Of a stretch of 64,000 bases of DNA, positions 25,223-34,757 are shown in pieces; positions within the stretch are counted from its first letter, which is position 1; every line of letters begins with the position of its first letter. The DNA lies in assembly GCA_949372595.1 (NCBI GenBank), contig CASIAN010000042.1, positions 10,052 to 74,051 of the forward strand, read 5' to 3'. A program made the translations under genes and the position numbers. The stretch is from CPC320 sp002336405. GTDB lineage: Bacteria; Pseudomonadota; Alphaproteobacteria; Rhodobacterales; Rhodobacteraceae. Below the pieces are notes generated by a model. The model saw only the letters and a program-made list of their open reading frames with translations, was not told the DNA's origin and made no database searches.

Positions 25223-26733
25223 TGTGGCGCCTCGGCGCTGTCTGCGCCGCCCATCATCAAGCCGATCTGATCCATTTTAAGCCCTTCTACAGGGCGTGTG
25301 TCCGACAAGCTCCCCGCGTTTAAAGCGCCGAAATAGTCACAAATCTCAAGGAGTTCATCAAGATCTTGGCTGATCACAATCAGCGCTGCCCCGCTGTGTG
25401 CCAAATCAAGCAGCGCTTGCCGGATGGCGGCGGCAGCGGCGGCATCGACGCCCCATGTGGGTTGATTGACCACCAGCAGTTGCGGGGCTTGCAGCACTTC
25501 GCGACCGATAACAAATTTTTGCAAATTCCCGCCTGATAAAGACTGCGCCGTGCTGCTTGCCCCCGGGGTCCGTACATCAAAGGCCTCGATAACCTGTTCG
25601 GCAAATTCGCGGGCTTTGGGCCAGTTAATAAATCCATTGCGTATCATATCTTTTTGGCTGGTGGTCGAGATGAGCGTATTTTCGACCAAGCTCATATCAG
25701 GCACTGCGGCGTGACCGAGGCGCTCTTCTGGCGCGCTGAACACCCTGAGGGATCGACGTTGTCCAGGGGGGTGGTCGCCGATCGATGTACCGTTAAATAC
25801 GACGCTGTCGGCTGTGGCCTTAACCTCCCCTGATAGCGCGGACAGCAGCTCGTCCTGGCCATTTCCTGCCACTCCGCCGATGCCGATAATCTCGCCTGCT
25901 TTCACGGTCAGATTGATGTGTTTCAATGCGGTGCCAAAGGCGCTGGGCGCGGGCAGTGACAGGTCATTTAGGTGTAAAACAACATCGCCGATCTCTCGAG
26001 GTTTACGTGTTGGGCTGGTAAAACTGGAGCCGACCATCATTTCAGCCAGATCACGCGCTGTGGTCTCGGCGGGGCGGCAATAGCCGACGTTCTTGCCACG
26101 CCGTAAAATTGTAGCGCGGTCGCATATTTGGCGAATTTCGTCCAGTTTATGCGAAATATACAAAATAGCTGTGCCTGCCGCGCTGAGCTTTTTCAACGTG
26201 GTGAATAAAATGTCGACCTCTTGCGGGGTGAGCACGCTGGTGGGCTCATCCATGATCAGCAATTTTGGGTTTTGCAATAGGCAGCGAATAATCTCGACTC
26301 GCTGGCGTTCGCCGGCCGACAGGTTTCCAACCGTTCTATAGGGGTCTAGTGGCAAGCCATAGGTTTCCGAGACGGTTTTGATTTGCGCTGCCAGATCGCG
26401 TTGTGCGGGAGGGGCCTCCATCCCTAGGGCAATGTTTTCAGCAACGCTTAACGCGTTGAAAAGGGAAAAATGCTGGAACACCATTGCGACCCCGGCGGCG
26501 CGGGCGGCGCGTGGTTCGGGTGGCGCATAAGGATGGCCCATCAGGGTCATCGTGCCACTGTCGGGCTTGACTAAACCGTAGATCATTTTAACCAGTGTTG
26601 ATTTACCCGCGCCGTTCTCACCGAGCAAGGCATGCACATCGCCATGCCCGACCTGCAGCGCAACATCGTCGTTTGCCACAACGCCGGGATAGGCTTTGGT
26701 CACGCCGTCTAAACTCAGCAGAGTTTGTGTCAC
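25219..26733 (-). CDS. Nucleoside-type ABC transporter ATP-binding protein (double ATPase)
   Basis: ATPase of 504 aa with two fused ABC domains, as in sugar and nucleoside importers of this class. The start is a GTG at 26733, preceded by AAGGAG. Domain 1: Walker A GENGAGKST at 38-46, signature LSAGERQR near 140 and Walker B LLIMDEPTS. Domain 2 has a degenerate Walker A (GGVAGNGQDE) and the signature LSGGNLQK, so only one site is expected to be fully catalytic, as in the family. It is the first gene of the operon ATPase, permease, permease, binding protein. Confidence 0.92.
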   Translation of the reverse strand: MTQTLLSLDGVTKAYPGVVANDDVALQVGHGDVHALLGENGAGKSTLVKMIYGLVKPDSGTMTLMGHPYAPPEPRAARAAGVAMVFQHFSLFNALSVAENIALGMEAPPAQRDLAAQIKTVSETYGLPLDPYRTVGNLSAGERQRVEIIRCLLQNPKLLIMDEPTSVLTPQEVDILFTTLKKLSAAGTAILYISHKLDEIRQICDRATILRRGKNVGYCRPAETTARDLAEMMVGSSFTSPTRKPREIGDVVLHLNDLSLPAPSAFGTALKHINLTVKAGEIIGIGGVAGNGQDELLSALSGEVKATADSVVFNGTSIGDHPPGQRRSLRVFSAPEERLGHAAVPDMSLVENTLISTTSQKDMIRNGFINWPKAREFAEQVIEAFDVRTPGASSTAQSLSGGNLQKFVIGREVLQAPQLLVVNQPTWGVDAAAAAAIRQALLDLAHSGAALIVISQDLDELLEICDYFGALNAGSLSDTRPVEGLKMDQIGLMMGGADSAEAPQ

Positions 26734-26793
26734 CTATCGCTCCTTCTTGGTTTTTGTCCTCAAAAGTGTGGCTGCTCAAGAGGAGGTCATTAA

Positions 26794-26838
26794 GCGATTG
26801 CCGCATCGGTGTGAAGCTATACAAAAGCGTGCAATCGC
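26794..26838. promoter_or_regulatory. Inverted repeat upstream of the nucleoside-transporter operon
   Basis: GCGATTGC (26794-26801) and GCAATCGC (26831-26838) form an 8-bp inverted repeat with a 29-base gap, 60-105 bases upstream of the GTG start. It could be a leader stem or two operator half-sites. The purine riboswitch core was looked for and not found. Confidence 0.35.
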
Positions 26839-26990
26839 AGCTTTTGGCAAGCTTTTTTTGTGCCTTAGACAGCGAAACAGTTTCCATTGCCTAAAAATAC
26901 TGGCAGATCGGTACGGGTCTTTAAGCAAGATATTGAGAAAGTTATTTGAGGGGCTTTCGGTTGTGCCAATCGTCGGATAGCTTGCGCGCT

Positions 26991-29900
26991 ATGAGCGGAT
27001 CAGCCACATTTATTCATCTTCGGGTGCACAGCGAATATTCGCTGCTTGAAGGCGCAATGCGTCTTAAAAAATTGCCAGATTTATGCGCCGGGATGGATAT
27101 GCCTGCCGTCGCATTGACAGACAGCAACAATATGTTTGCCGCTTTAGAGTTTTCGGTGGCTGCGAGCGGAGCAGGCGTTCAGCCGATTATCGGCTGTCAG
27201 GTTGATCTGCACTATGATGACAGCCAAACTGCGCAGACGGGACGGGCACAGGTGCTGCGGCCTGCGCCGTTGGTTCTTTTGGCCCAGAACGAACGGGGTT
27301 ATGAAAACCTGATGTTGCTGAACAGCAAACTTTATTTGCGCGGCGACGGACAACCTGTGCATGTCACGCTGCAGGATCTGCGTGCTCATGCTGAGGGTGT
27401 GATCTGTTTGACGGGTGGACCCGACGGGCCGATAGGTCGGCTTTTAACTGGCGGTCAACGCCCTGCGGCCGAGGCAATTCTACTTGACTTGAAACAGAGC
27501 TTTGGCAACCGTCTTTATGTCGAATTACAACGCCATCGGTCGGATAGTGGGGTCACTGAGGCTGAACAGCAAATCGAACGCGGTCATTTGGAACTGGCTT
27601 ACGATCACCGCGTGCCCGTAGTGGCGACCAATGATGTGTATTTCCCCGATCCTAAAATGTACGAGGCGCATGATGCGCTAATCTGTATCGCCGATGGGGT
27701 CTATGTTGATCAGCAGAATGCGCGCCGCAGGCTGACAGCGCAGCATTATTTTAAAAGCCCTGCTGAAATGGTCGCTCTGTTTGCCGACTTGCCTGAAGCG
27801 TTTGAAAATACCGTCGAAATCGCCCGCCGCTGTGCTTTCATGGCCTATCGGCGCGATCCGATTCTGCCGAAATTTGCCGACAATGAGGTCGCCGAGCTGC
27901 GTCGGCAGGCGCAAGACGGTCTCAAGACACGGCTGGCGGTGATCCCCCATGCTGACAGTGTTGAGGCCTATGAAAAACGTCTCGAATTTGAACTGGGCAT
28001 CATCGAATCCATGGGCTTTCCCGGGTATTTTCTGATCGTTGCAGATTTCATCAAATGGGCCAAGGATCAAGGCATTCCCGTCGGGCCCGGCCGGGGTTCG
28101 GGCGCGGGCTCTCTGGTGGCATATGCACTGACCGTGACTGATCTTGACCCGTTGCGCTACTCTTTGCTGTTTGAACGGTTTTTGAATCCTGACCGGGTCT
28201 CAATGCCGGATTTTGATATCGATTTCTGTATGGATCGCCGCGAAGAGGTGATCCAATATGTGCAACAAAAATACGGTCGGGACCGGGTTGGTCAGATCAT
28301 CACCTTTGGTGCTTTGTTGTCAAAAGCCGCCGTGCGCGACATTGGTCGCGTTCTGCAAATGCCTTACGGTCAGGTGGATCGCCTGTCAAAAATGATCCCG
28401 GTCGAAGGGGTCAAACCGGTCAGCATCGAAAAGGCGCTCGCCGACGAGCCGCGGCTTCGGGAAGAGGCAAAAAACGAAGAAGTGGTGGACCGGCTTTTAA
28501 GCTATGGCCAGCAGGTCGAGGGGCTGCTGCGCAACGCCTCGACCCATGCTGCCGGTGTGGTCATTGCCGACCGGCCCTTGGATGCGCTGGTGCCGATCTA
28601 CCAAGACCCACGATCGGATATGCCGGCGACCCAGTTCAACATGAAATGGGTTGAGCAGGCCGGTTTGGTCAAGTTTGATTTTTTGGGTTTGAAAACACTT
28701 ACGGTGATCCAAAATGCAATGGATCTGATCAAACTTGGTGGTGGATCGTTACATATCGCCGCCAATGGAGCCACGCTTTATCAGCCTGCTGAGGGGGCGG
28801 TGGATGATATCGGTGCGATTCCACTGGATGATGCGGCCTCCTATCGGCTGTATGCCAATGCCAAAACGGTTGCGGTGTTTCAGGTGGAAAGTTCGGGGAT
28901 GATGGATGCGCTCAAGCGTATGAAGCCCACCTGTATCGAAGATATCGTGGCGCTTGTGGCTTTGTACCGGCCCGGCCCAATGGAGAATATTCCAACCTAT
29001 TGCGAGGTAAAAAACGGTCTCAAAGAGCGCCAATCGGTGCACCCGTTGATTGATCATATCTTGGAAGAGACCCAAGGTATTATTGTTTATCAGGAACAGG
29101 TGATGCAAATCGCGCAGGTGATGGCAGGTTATACGCTTGGCGGTGCTGATCTGTTGCGCCGTGCGATGGGTAAAAAGATCAAAGAGGCGATGGATGCAGA
29201 ACGCCCAAAATTTGAAAAGGGTGCTGCCGAAAACGGTGTTGACAAAAAAACTGCCAGTGATGTCTTTGATCTGCTGGAGAAATTTGCCAATTATGGCTTC
29301 AACAAATCGCATGCAGCGGCCTATGCGGTGGTCAGCTATCAAACCGCTTGGCTCAAGGCCAACCACCCGGTCGAGTTTATGGCCGGGGTGATGAATTGTG
29401 ATATCCATCTCACCGATAAGCTGGCGGTTTATTTCGAAGAGGTGCGCAAGGGATTGGCGCTGCCGTGGACGCCACCGTGTGTGAACCGCTCGCAGCCGCA
29501 GTTTACCGTGGTCGAGGCGGCTTTGGTCTATGCGCTTGGTGCGCTGAAAAACGTCGGAATTGAGGCCATGCGACTGGTCACGGAGGGGCGGGGAGAGACG
29601 CCGTTTGTGACCTTGTTTGATCTGGCCCGACGGGTTGATTTGAAACGCGTTGGCAAGAGGCCGCTCGAGATGCTTGCCAGATCCGGCGCGTTCGACGTGC
29701 TTAATAAAAACCGCCGTCAGGTGTTTGACGCTTTGGATGCGCTGGTTAATTACTCAGCAGCGATCCATGAGCAAAAAAACTCGAATCAGGTTTCGCTGTT
29801 TGGCGAGGCTGGAGACGACCTGCCCGAACCAAGACTGATGCAAGCGGCTGACTGGTTGCCGGCCGAGCGTCTGAACGAAGAGTTCAAAGCCGTTGGATTT

Positions 29901-30503
29901 TATCTATCGGGTCATCCGCTTGATGATTATATGTCTGCCTTAAAGCGCAAAGGTGTGATGACGCTGGACGAGGTGCGTGCCAAAGCCGAGCGCGGCCCGA
30001 TGATCGCCAAGATGGCTGGAGTTGTTGCGGGACGCCAAGAGCGCAAATCGGCCAAGGGCAACCGCTTTGCCTTTGCCCAGCTTAGCGACACCAGCGGGGC
30101 CTATGAGGTGACTTTGTTTTCCGACACGCTCGAGCTTGCCCGGGTCCACCTTGAAACGGGGGCCAAGGTCGTGGTCACTGTCGAGGCCACCTTGGAAAGT
30201 GATCAGCTGAAATTACTTGGCCGCTCAGTGGCACCGATTGATGCCGCTGTTGCAGATGCTGGCAACGCGGGTTTGCGGATTTTTGTCGAGCAAGCTCAAA
30301 GTATTTCGTTCATTGCCTCGGTCTTGGCGCAGGCGCGCAAAGAGGTCAAATCGGGCGGCAGGGGCCCCGTCACATTGTGCCTTCTGGATCCGTCTCTGCC
30401 GGGTGAGGTTGATATTGACCTACACGCAGAGTTTCCGGTTAACCCACAGATTAAAGGCGCTTTGAAAAGTTTGGTTGGTGTGGTCGAGGTCGAAGAGGTC
30501 TAA
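26991..30503 (+). CDS. dnaE: DNA polymerase III subunit alpha
   Basis: Replicative polymerase of 1170 aa. I chose the ATG at 26991 (MSGSATFIHLRVHSEYSLLE), which matches the usual start of the PHP domain. The polymerase active site PDFDIDFC is at about residues 406-413; the finger segment FNKSHAAAYAVVSYQTAWLK lies near 765. Helix-hairpin-helix and OB-fold regions follow (KGNRFAFAQLSDTSGAYEV). The length is normal for DnaE1. No close operon partner; slyX is convergent downstream. Confidence 0.95.
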   Translation: MSGSATFIHLRVHSEYSLLEGAMRLKKLPDLCAGMDMPAVALTDSNNMFAALEFSVAASGAGVQPIIGCQVDLHYDDSQTAQTGRAQVLRPAPLVLLAQNERGYENLMLLNSKLYLRGDGQPVHVTLQDLRAHAEGVICLTGGPDGPIGRLLTGGQRPAAEAILLDLKQSFGNRLYVELQRHRSDSGVTEAEQQIERGHLELAYDHRVPVVATNDVYFPDPKMYEAHDALICIADGVYVDQQNARRRLTAQHYFKSPAEMVALFADLPEAFENTVEIARRCAFMAYRRDPILPKFADNEVAELRRQAQDGLKTRLAVIPHADSVEAYEKRLEFELGIIESMGFPGYFLIVADFIKWAKDQGIPVGPGRGSGAGSLVAYALTVTDLDPLRYSLLFERFLNPDRVSMPDFDIDFCMDRREEVIQYVQQKYGRDRVGQIITFGALLSKAAVRDIGRVLQMPYGQVDRLSKMIPVEGVKPVSIEKALADEPRLREEAKNEEVVDRLLSYGQQVEGLLRNASTHAAGVVIADRPLDALVPIYQDPRSDMPATQFNMKWVEQAGLVKFDFLGLKTLTVIQNAMDLIKLGGGSLHIAANGATLYQPAEGAVDDIGAIPLDDAASYRLYANAKTVAVFQVESSGMMDALKRMKPTCIEDIVALVALYRPGPMENIPTYCEVKNGLKERQSVHPLIDHILEETQGIIVYQEQVMQIAQVMAGYTLGGADLLRRAMGKKIKEAMDAERPKFEKGAAENGVDKKTASDVFDLLEKFANYGFNKSHAAAYAVVSYQTAWLKANHPVEFMAGVMNCDIHLTDKLAVYFEEVRKGLALPWTPPCVNRSQPQFTVVEAALVYALGALKNVGIEAMRLVTEGRGETPFVTLFDLARRVDLKRVGKRPLEMLARSGAFDVLNKNRRQVFDALDALVNYSAAIHEQKNSNQVSLFGEAGDDLPEPRLMQAADWLPAERLNEEFKAVGFYLSGHPLDDYMSALKRKGVMTLDEVRAKAERGPMIAKMAGVVAGRQERKSAKGNRFAFAQLSDTSGAYEVTLFSDTLELARVHLETGAKVVVTVEATLESDQLKLLGRSVAPIDAAVADAGNAGLRIFVEQAQSISFIASVLAQARKEVKSGGRGPVTLCLLDPSLPGEVDIDLHAEFPVNPQIKGALKSLVGVVEVEEV

Positions 30504-30533
30504 GCCTTCATTTGCCTATAAGACTGTATTTGT

Positions 30534-30746
30534 CTACCAGTGCGGTGGACGCGCGTCGCCAACAATCTCGCCACCGCCCATGGACTGCTCGCGCTCGGCC
30601 TCGCGTTCCATTAACATTTGCACCCGCCGGGTGAGACCGTCGATCTCGCTTTGTTGGCGGGCGGTGATATCAGACAACTCTTCAACTGTCCGTGTCAGAT
30701 GCGCGACAGCGCTTTCGAGGTCTTCCAAGCGGGTGTGTTCGGTCAT
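30534..30746 (-). CDS. slyX: SlyX family protein
   Basis: Protein of 70 aa and almost entirely a coiled coil: LEDLESAVAHLTRTVEELSD, then RQQSEIDGLTRRVQMLMERE, ending in a proline-tryptophan-containing tail (RPPHW). That matches SlyX in length and pattern. The longer frame on this strand reaches upstream across the hisS promoter region; I take the internal ATG at 30746 as the start. The cellular role of SlyX is not established. Confidence 0.82.
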   Translation of the reverse strand: MTEHTRLEDLESAVAHLTRTVEELSDITARQQSEIDGLTRRVQMLMEREAEREQSMGGGEIVGDARPPHW

Positions 30747-30905
30747 GGTCTTCCCTCGTGCTCTGCTATGGTGGCTTTCTCCGTCTACTGCGTTTTTGTC
30801 TGCGCCACCAGCGCAACAACGGCGATTGATCTGATTGGTTTGCTTGCCCCTTGCGCAGGGGTCGGCTACACCGCAGGCGCGATTAGACTGAATGGGACCC
30901 GAGCC

Positions 30906-32402
30906 ATGGCCAAAGTAAAAAAACAACCGCGCCCCAAGGCCGAGACGCCAAAGGGCTTTCGCGATTATTTTGGCGCGGATGTGACTGCGCGCAGCGAGAT
31001 GCTGCAAAATATAGCCGGGGTCTATCATCGCTATGGCTTTGATGCGCTGGAAACTAGTGCGGTGGAAACTGTCGAGGCGCTGGGCAAGTTTTTGCCCGAT
31101 GTCGACCGGCCCAATGAGGGTGTGTTTGCCTGGCAAGAAGATGAAGGCGACTGGTTGGCTTTGCGCTATGATTTAACGGCGCCATTGGCGCGGGTCTATG
31201 CACAGTTTCGTAATGATTTGCCCCTGCCGTATCGCCGGTATGCGATGGGGCCGGTCTGGCGCAATGAAAAGCCTGGTCCGGGCCGCTTTCGGCAGTTTTA
31301 TCAATGTGACGCTGACACGGTCGGGGCGGCGAGTGTTGCCGCCGATGCAGAGATTTGTGCGATGTTGTCGGACACGTTGGAGGTCGCGGGCATACCGCGC
31401 GGAGATTACATTGTGCGGGTGAACAACCGCAAAGTTCTTAACGGGGTCATGCAGGTCGCAGGCGTGCTGGATCCGTCCAATCCTGAGAAATTCGCGGCCG
31501 AACGCGGCATTGTGCTGCGCGCCATCGACAAGCTGGATCGCTTGGGCCTTGATGGCGTACGGGCGCTGCTTGGCGTGGGGCGCAAAGATGCGAGTGGCGA
31601 TTTTACCAATGGTGCTGGTCTCAGCCCAGAACAAGCAGAGATCGTGATGGGTTTTATGACGGCCAAAGCCCCCACCGCTGAGGCGACGCTCGCCACGCTT
31701 GGTGGCTTGGTACAGGGCGCGCCGGTGGGTGTTGAGGGCGTGCAGGAATTGGAAACTATGGCCGAACTATTGGCGGTGCAAGGCTATGCGGCTGACCGCA
31801 TTGATATTGATCCGTCAGTCGTACGGGGGCTTGGGTATTACACAGGACCAGTGTTTGAGGCCGAATTGACGTTTGAAATTCTGGATGAAAAAGGTCGTAA
31901 ACGGCAGTTTGGTAGCGTCGCTGGTGGTGGACGTTACGATGATTTGGTCAAGCGTTTTACCGGCCAGTCGGTACCCGCAACAGGTGTTTCGATCGGGGTG
32001 GATCGTCTTTTGGCTGCTTTGCGCGAAAAGGGCCGGATAGGTGCACAGGCGCAAGGGCCCGTTGTGGTAACGGTGATGGACCGCGACCGCATGGCTGATT
32101 ATCAAACTATTGTGGCTGAATTGCGGGCCGCCGGTATCCGCGCCGAGGTTTATCTGGGCAATCCGAAAAATTTTGGTAATCAATTAAAATATGCAGACCG
32201 GCGCAATGCGCCTGTTGCTGTGATCGAGGGCGGTGAAGAAAAAGAACGCGGGGTTATTCAAGTCAAAGACCTGATCCTTGGCGCCGAGATAGCGAAAGAC
32301 GCCAGCTTGGAAGAATGGAAAGCACGTCCCAGTCAGTTCGAAATTCCGCGCGGTGATCTGGTAGCGAAAATTCGTGATATCTTGGTGTCGCAAGGCGGAT
32401 GA
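30906..32402 (+). CDS. hisS: Histidine--tRNA ligase
   Basis: Class II aminoacyl-tRNA synthetase of 498 aa, start at the ATG at 30906. Motif 1 region: TPKGFRDYF. Motif 2: YAMGPVWRNEKPGPGRFRQF. Histidine A motif: GLGYYTGPVFEAEL. Motif 3: GVSIGVDRLLAAL. The C-terminal anticodon-binding domain is present. It is followed by hisZ with a four-base ATGA overlap and then hisG, so tRNA charging and the first step of histidine synthesis are co-transcribed. Confidence 0.95.
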   Translation: MAKVKKQPRPKAETPKGFRDYFGADVTARSEMLQNIAGVYHRYGFDALETSAVETVEALGKFLPDVDRPNEGVFAWQEDEGDWLALRYDLTAPLARVYAQFRNDLPLPYRRYAMGPVWRNEKPGPGRFRQFYQCDADTVGAASVAADAEICAMLSDTLEVAGIPRGDYIVRVNNRKVLNGVMQVAGVLDPSNPEKFAAERGIVLRAIDKLDRLGLDGVRALLGVGRKDASGDFTNGAGLSPEQAEIVMGFMTAKAPTAEATLATLGGLVQGAPVGVEGVQELETMAELLAVQGYAADRIDIDPSVVRGLGYYTGPVFEAELTFEILDEKGRKRQFGSVAGGGRYDDLVKRFTGQSVPATGVSIGVDRLLAALREKGRIGAQAQGPVVVTVMDRDRMADYQTIVAELRAAGIRAEVYLGNPKNFGNQLKYADRRNAPVAVIEGGEEKERGVIQVKDLILGAEIAKDASLEEWKARPSQFEIPRGDLVAKIRDILVSQGG

Positions 32403-33496
32403 TAGCGGGGTCTGACATACGCGCCGAGGCGCTGAGGCTGCAGGCGGGATTTATTGACGCCGGTGCCGTGGTGCTGGAAACGTCGATCTTGCAACCTGCA
32501 GATTTATTGCTGGACCTTTATGGCGAAGATATTCGCGCCCGCGCTTATGTCACCTCTGACCCGCTGCGTGGCGAACAGATGCTGCGTCCTGATTTTACCG
32601 TGCCGGTGGTGCAGATGCATATGGCGGAGGGGGCCGAGCCTGCGCGCTATACCTATGCCGGTGAGGTGTTTCGTCGGCAGGAAGACGATATGGCGCGGGC
32701 CAATGAGTATTTTCAAGTTGGCTATGAAGTTTTTGACCGCCAGAATCCTGCTGCCGCCGATGCCGAGGTGTTTGTGCAAATTTACACCGCCCTGCGGGGG
32801 TTGTCTTTGCGTGCCGCAACTGGAGATATCGGCATCCTAACCGCCGCAGTGGTTGGTTTGCACACCACAGAAGCTCGCAAGCATGCTTTATTACGTCATA
32901 TCTGGCGTCCCAAACGTTTTAAAGCGCTGCTCGAACAATTTTCGGGCCGCCGGCCGGTCCCGGCAAGCCGCAGTGCCTTATTATCGGCAAAAACACCATT
33001 TGAAATTGAGGCGCCGATGATCGGGTTGCGCAGTCGTGGCGCCATCAAAACTCGCATAAATCAATTACACCACGACGCCCTATCAGACCCGCTTTCGAAC
33101 GCCGAAGTTGATTTTCTGGATGCAATATTGCAGGTGCGTGACCGGGTCCCGCAAGCCTTGGCATCGCTGCGCAATATTGCCACGCAAATGCCGGCGCTGA
33201 CACTGGCGCTGACACCGGCGCTGGACCGGCTGGAGGCGCGGATGGCAGCGGTCACGGCGCGGGGTATTGCCGTTGAGACACTTGATTTTGAGGCCAGCTA
33301 CGGGCGCACATCAATGGAATATTATGATGGGTTTGTGTTTGGGTTTTATGCCGAGGGGCGCGCTGATCTGCCACCTGTTGCCCTTGGCGGGCGCTATGAT
33401 GCACTGACCTTGCGCCTTGGGCAGGGGCGCGAAATTCCAGCGGTGGGTGGGGTTATTCGCCCTGATTTGACACTGGATCTGGGGGCAGAGGTGTGA
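32399..33496 (+). CDS. hisZ: ATP phosphoribosyltransferase regulatory subunit
   Basis: HisS-like protein of 365 aa without tRNA-synthetase activity; it forms the hetero-octamer with short HisG. Class II fold landmarks are visible: RPDFTVPVVQMHM and RYTYAGEVFRRQ (motif 2 relic) and ALGGRYDAL (motif 3 relic). ATG overlaps the hisS stop; its own stop overlaps the hisG GTG. The adjacent short-form HisG confirms the role. Confidence 0.93.
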   Translation: MIAGSDIRAEALRLQAGFIDAGAVVLETSILQPADLLLDLYGEDIRARAYVTSDPLRGEQMLRPDFTVPVVQMHMAEGAEPARYTYAGEVFRRQEDDMARANEYFQVGYEVFDRQNPAAADAEVFVQIYTALRGLSLRAATGDIGILTAAVVGLHTTEARKHALLRHIWRPKRFKALLEQFSGRRPVPASRSALLSAKTPFEIEAPMIGLRSRGAIKTRINQLHHDALSDPLSNAEVDFLDAILQVRDRVPQALASLRNIATQMPALTLALTPALDRLEARMAAVTARGIAVETLDFEASYGRTSMEYYDGFVFGFYAEGRADLPPVALGGRYDALTLRLGQGREIPAVGGVIRPDLTLDLGAEV

Positions 33497-34185
33497 GCAT
33501 CAAACTTGGCGTACCCTCCAAAGGCCGGTTGATGGAGAAAACTTTTTCATGGTTCGGTGACCGTGGGGTAACCCTGCGCCGCACGGGGCTTGAACGAGAA
33601 TATGCCGGATTGGTTGCGGGCGTTACAGGTGTCGAACTGGTGTTGTTATCGGCTGGTGAAATTCCGCGTGAATTGGCGGCTGGGCGTATCCATCTGGGGG
33701 TGACCGGCACAGATCTGATCCGTGAAAAACTGATTAATTGGGATCAGAAAGTTCAAGAATTGGCCCCCTTGGGGTTTGGGTTCGCGGATTTGATTATTGC
33801 TGTGCCAAGTTGCTGGATTGATGTTGATACGTTGGATGATCTGGATGCTGTGGCGGAAGCGTTCCGGGCTGATCACGGAATTCGCTTGCGGATTGCAACC
33901 AAATACCACCGTCTGGTACGGGAATTTTTGCGTGGGGCCGGGGTGGCTGATTATCAACTTGTTGACAGTCAGGGAGCCACGGAAGGCACGGTGAAAAACC
34001 TCACTGCAGAGGCAGTTGCTGATATCACCTCAAGTGGTGAAACCCTGCGGGCAAATCATCTAAAGTTTTTGTCGGATGGATTGATTTTGCAATCGCAGGC
34101 TACTCTGTTTTTAGCGCAAAACGTTGATTACAGCCAAAGCCAGCGGGAAACCTTGACCGCATTGTACCAAGCGCTTGGTCTGTAA
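33493..34185 (+). CDS. hisG: ATP phosphoribosyltransferase catalytic subunit, short form
   Basis: First enzyme of histidine synthesis (ATP + PRPP to phosphoribosyl-ATP), 230 aa. The start is a GTG overlapping the hisZ TGA. LGVPSKGRLME opens the protein, GVTGTDLI is in domain 2 and the PRPP loop is DSQGATEGTVKN. It lacks the C-terminal regulatory domain of the long form, so it depends on HisZ for activity and feedback control. Confidence 0.95.
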   Translation: MSIKLGVPSKGRLMEKTFSWFGDRGVTLRRTGLEREYAGLVAGVTGVELVLLSAGEIPRELAAGRIHLGVTGTDLIREKLINWDQKVQELAPLGFGFADLIIAVPSCWIDVDTLDDLDAVAEAFRADHGIRLRIATKYHRLVREFLRGAGVADYQLVDSQGATEGTVKNLTAEAVADITSSGETLRANHLKFLSDGLILQSQATLFLAQNVDYSQSQRETLTALYQALGL

Positions 34186-34202
34186 TTTTAGGGTGACTTG
34201 GC

Positions 34203-34634
34203 TTAAAGAATGCCGATGTCGGCCAGCGCACCGGCCAGTTCAACCGGAAGGCTATCTTCGTCTTTGCGCTCTGGTGACAGGTCGATAGGTGCCTCTTCAG
34301 GCTTGAGATACCGCCAGCCTTGAAACGGCCTTTTGGGGGCTGACGTGGTGTGGAATAATTCTGGTTCAAGCACAATTGCACAGCGCCGGATTCCATCTTG
34401 ACCGAAGACCTCGTCTAGGCGGACAATGCGTTGCCTGCATTGTATAAACCCTTTGATGACCCAATAAATACTGCCACCGTTTAGTAGGGTGCTTTCCTGT
34501 TTTGGCCACATGCGGGTGACATGTCTTGGGGCGCCGTCAGGGCCTTGGGCGCGTGCCATAGATTGCCAGCGCATTAACCCGTCTATCGACTCGGTGCCGA
34601 CACTTAATTTAACCATATGTATGAGATTTGACAT
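34203..34634 (-). CDS. DUF1489 family protein
   Basis: Protein of 143 aa, conserved in alphaproteobacteria, function unknown. Matching features: MVKLSVGTES near the start, HVTRMWPKQ, GGSIYWVIKGFI, DGIRRCAIVLEPEL and PFQGWRYLKPEEAP. It may start at residue 7 (second Met) instead of 34634. It is convergent with hisG and divergent from nrdJ; its start codon overlaps the TTGACA box proposed for nrdJ. Confidence 0.9.
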   Translation of the reverse strand: MSNLIHMVKLSVGTESIDGLMRWQSMARAQGPDGAPRHVTRMWPKQESTLLNGGSIYWVIKGFIQCRQRIVRLDEVFGQDGIRRCAIVLEPELFHTTSAPKRPFQGWRYLKPEEAPIDLSPERKDEDSLPVELAGALADIGIL

Positions 34635-34656
34635 ACATACCCCCTATATGTAGCCT
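34628..34656 (+). promoter_or_regulatory. Candidate promoter for nrdJ
   Basis: TTGACA at 34628-34633, a 17-base spacer and TAGCCT at 34651-34656 as a weak -10. The start of nrdJ is 102 bases further on. No convincing NrdR box pair was identified. Confidence 0.35.
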
Positions 34657-34757
34657 AAAGTTGGCTGATATATGCTATGATAGCACGTTGACCTGTGGCC
34701 CCCTTCATTCTATCTTTCATGTCTGCCCGACTGTTGCAACCTATGCAAGGATAGCCA

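Noticed and set aside
26734..26860. Purine riboswitch upstream of the nucleoside-type transporter
   Set aside because: The conserved three-way-junction core was not found on the minus strand; only a simple inverted repeat is present.
28749..29408. 219-aa open frame antisense to dnaE
   Set aside because: It lies wholly inside dnaE on the other strand, has no family resemblance or ribosome-binding site, and is explained by the codon bias of dnaE.
30747..31136. Longer minus-strand frame extending slyX to 200 aa
   Set aside because: The extension lies across the hisS promoter and 5' coding region and has no SlyX similarity; the 70-aa coiled coil is the normal protein length.
34636..34757. NrdR box pair or cobalamin riboswitch upstream of nrdJ
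   Set aside because: AT-rich half-sites such as CTATATG occur but no clear palindromic pair, and no B12-box-like sequence was recognised in the short leader.
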